Positions 12,638 through 13,354 of a stretch of 13,354 nt of DNA are shown here, piece by piece. Under the pieces are notes generated by a model, which was not told the DNA's origin, did no database searches, and saw nothing but the letters and a program-made list of their open reading frames with translations. A program made the translations under genes and the position numbers. Source of the stretch: a bacterium (lineage in GTDB: Bacteria; Ratteibacteria; UBA8468); contig DAOWFY010000113.1 in assembly GCA_030637775.1 (NCBI GenBank), forward strand, positions 1 to 13,354, in the 5' to 3' direction. Positions within the stretch are counted from its first letter, which is position 1. Each line of letters starts with the position of its first letter.

Positions 12638-13354
12638 ATGGCGGAAAAGAAAAAGAGAACGATCATACCTATCGGTCCTTATCATCCTCTGCAGGAGGAA
12701 GCAGAGCATTTCCGGCTTTTTGTTGAAGGAGAAAGGATCGTTGATATTGACTGGAAGACCGGATACAACCATCGGGGGATTGAATGGGTTTCCGAGACCC
12801 TGTCCTACGATCAGATAACATTTTTGGTGGAAAGGGTCTGTGGAATCTGCTCCACCTCACATCCTCTTGCCTTCTGCAATGCCGTTGAGGATTTATCCGG
12901 GATTGAGATTCCGGAAAGGGCGAAATATATCAGAAGTCTCATTGCTGAACTTGAAAGGATTCATTCCCATCTTCTCTGGATGGGCCTGGCCGGCCACTTC
13001 CTTGGCTATGATACGGTCTGGATGTGGACCTGGAAGTACCGGGAACCGGTCTTGGATATTATGGAGGCGGTAACCGGAAACCGCCAGAATTATGCAATGC
13101 TGAAGCCAGGAGGGGTAAGAAGGGACATTGAAGAAGGGGATATACCAGGAATTTTAAAGATGGTTGAGGAATTAATACCCAGGATTGACCTTTTAGTCGG
13201 TGTGGCGAAGGATGACCCGGTAATCCACGCCCGCACAAAAGGGGTAGGCATCTTAACCAGGCAGGAGGCTCATAACTATGGAGCAAGCGGTCCTACGGCC
13301 AGAGCATCCGGTGTTAAGATTGATATCCGAAGGGATGAACCCTATGCCGCCTAT
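12638..13354 (+). CDS. Group 4 [NiFe] hydrogenase large (catalytic) subunit, EchE/HycE-like, partial
   Basis: 239 codons are present; the 3' end lies outside the window. ATG 12638 is one base after the NuoC-like stop codon, with GGAAGAA ahead of it. The N-terminal nickel-binding motif is intact: ERVCGICSTSH (65-75) gives Cys68, Cys71 and His75 (R-x-C-G-x-C-x3-H). This marks a true [NiFe] hydrogenase rather than NuoD of complex I, which lacks these cysteines. Further family blocks are TGYNHRGIEW (41-50), ELERIHSHLLWMG (104-116), KPGGVRRDI (155-163) and GASGPTARASGV (216-227). The second Cys-x2-Cys pair and any C-terminal cleavage site are beyond the window. Function: H+ reduction or H2 oxidation at the cytoplasmic face, coupled to ion transport through the NuoH-like subunit. 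Confidence 0.93.
   Translation, partial: MAEKKKRTIIPIGPYHPLQEEAEHFRLFVEGERIVDIDWKTGYNHRGIEWVSETLSYDQITFLVERVCGICSTSHPLAFCNAVEDLSGIEIPERAKYIRSLIAELERIHSHLLWMGLAGHFLGYDTVWMWTWKYREPVLDIMEAVTGNRQNYAMLKPGGVRRDIEEGDIPGILKMVEELIPRIDLLVGVAKDDPVIHARTKGVGILTRQEAHNYGASGPTARASGVKIDIRRDEPYAAY

Noticed and set aside
13059-13286. Minus-strand ORF at the right end
   Set aside because: It is antisense to the hydrogenase large subunit and has no recognisable motif.
12638-13354. NuoD subunit of respiratory complex I
   Set aside because: The intact R-x-C-G-x-C-x3-H nickel-binding motif is absent from NuoD; the HydBG-like and CooF-like neighbours also fit a hydrogenase.
1-13354. CRISPR arrays, tRNA or rRNA genes, insertion sequences
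   Set aside because: No regularly spaced direct repeats, cloverleaf or rRNA-like sequence, or transposase gene could be recognised.

Overview
The window looks like chromosome from an anaerobic, probably acetogenic (Wood-Ljungdahl) bacterium with modest GC. Fhs, the corrinoid-protein activator RACo, a CooC/AcsF nickel ATPase, DUF3786, Rex and a group 4 [NiFe] hydrogenase occur side by side. I see no CODH/ACS catalytic subunits here. An uncultivated lineage such as Omnitrophota would fit the mix of acetogenesis genes and many small palindromic repeats, but that placement is a guess.

Layout. (1) Bases 1-1380 are an accessory segment that reads as integron-type gene cassettes. An incomplete core site (17-23) is followed by a cassette with a small two-helix membrane protein (52-534), a well-formed attC-like site (557-626), a second cassette with a HEPN-like protein (651-1316), and a degenerate possible attC (1335-1368). 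No integrase is visible. (2) Bases 1411-7714 are a five-gene, same-strand operon: DUF3786, RACo, CooC/AcsF, a GlmU-like nucleotidyltransferase/beta-helix protein, and formate-tetrahydrofolate ligase. (3) Bases 7729-7790 hold two REP-like hairpins in inverted orientation, with compensatory stem changes, immediately before rex (7798-8418). (4) Just after rex lies a consensus sigma70-type promoter (8421-8449) with an exact TTGTGA-N6-TCACAA Rex operator (8450-8467) over the expected transcription start. It drives a tightly packed operon: HydB-like and HydG-like electron-transfer subunits, a four-cluster ferredoxin, then membrane (NuoH-like), small (NuoB-like), NuoC-like and large subunits of a group 4 [NiFe] hydrogenase. 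The large subunit runs off the window.

How it works together. Fhs feeds the methyl branch of the Wood-Ljungdahl pathway. RACo and CooC keep the corrinoid protein reduced and the nickel enzymes loaded. Rex, which senses NADH/NAD+, sits in front of a hydrogenase operon that itself encodes an FAD/NAD(P)-binding subunit. The simplest inference is a membrane-bound hydrogenase linked to the NAD(P)H pool through a HydB-HydG-ferredoxin module and switched on when NADH builds up. That composite hydrogenase and the integron-like cassettes are the most notable contents. Three different palindromic repeat types (before rex, inside the hydB-like gene, and before the nuoB-like gene) suggest a genome rich in dispersed small repeats.
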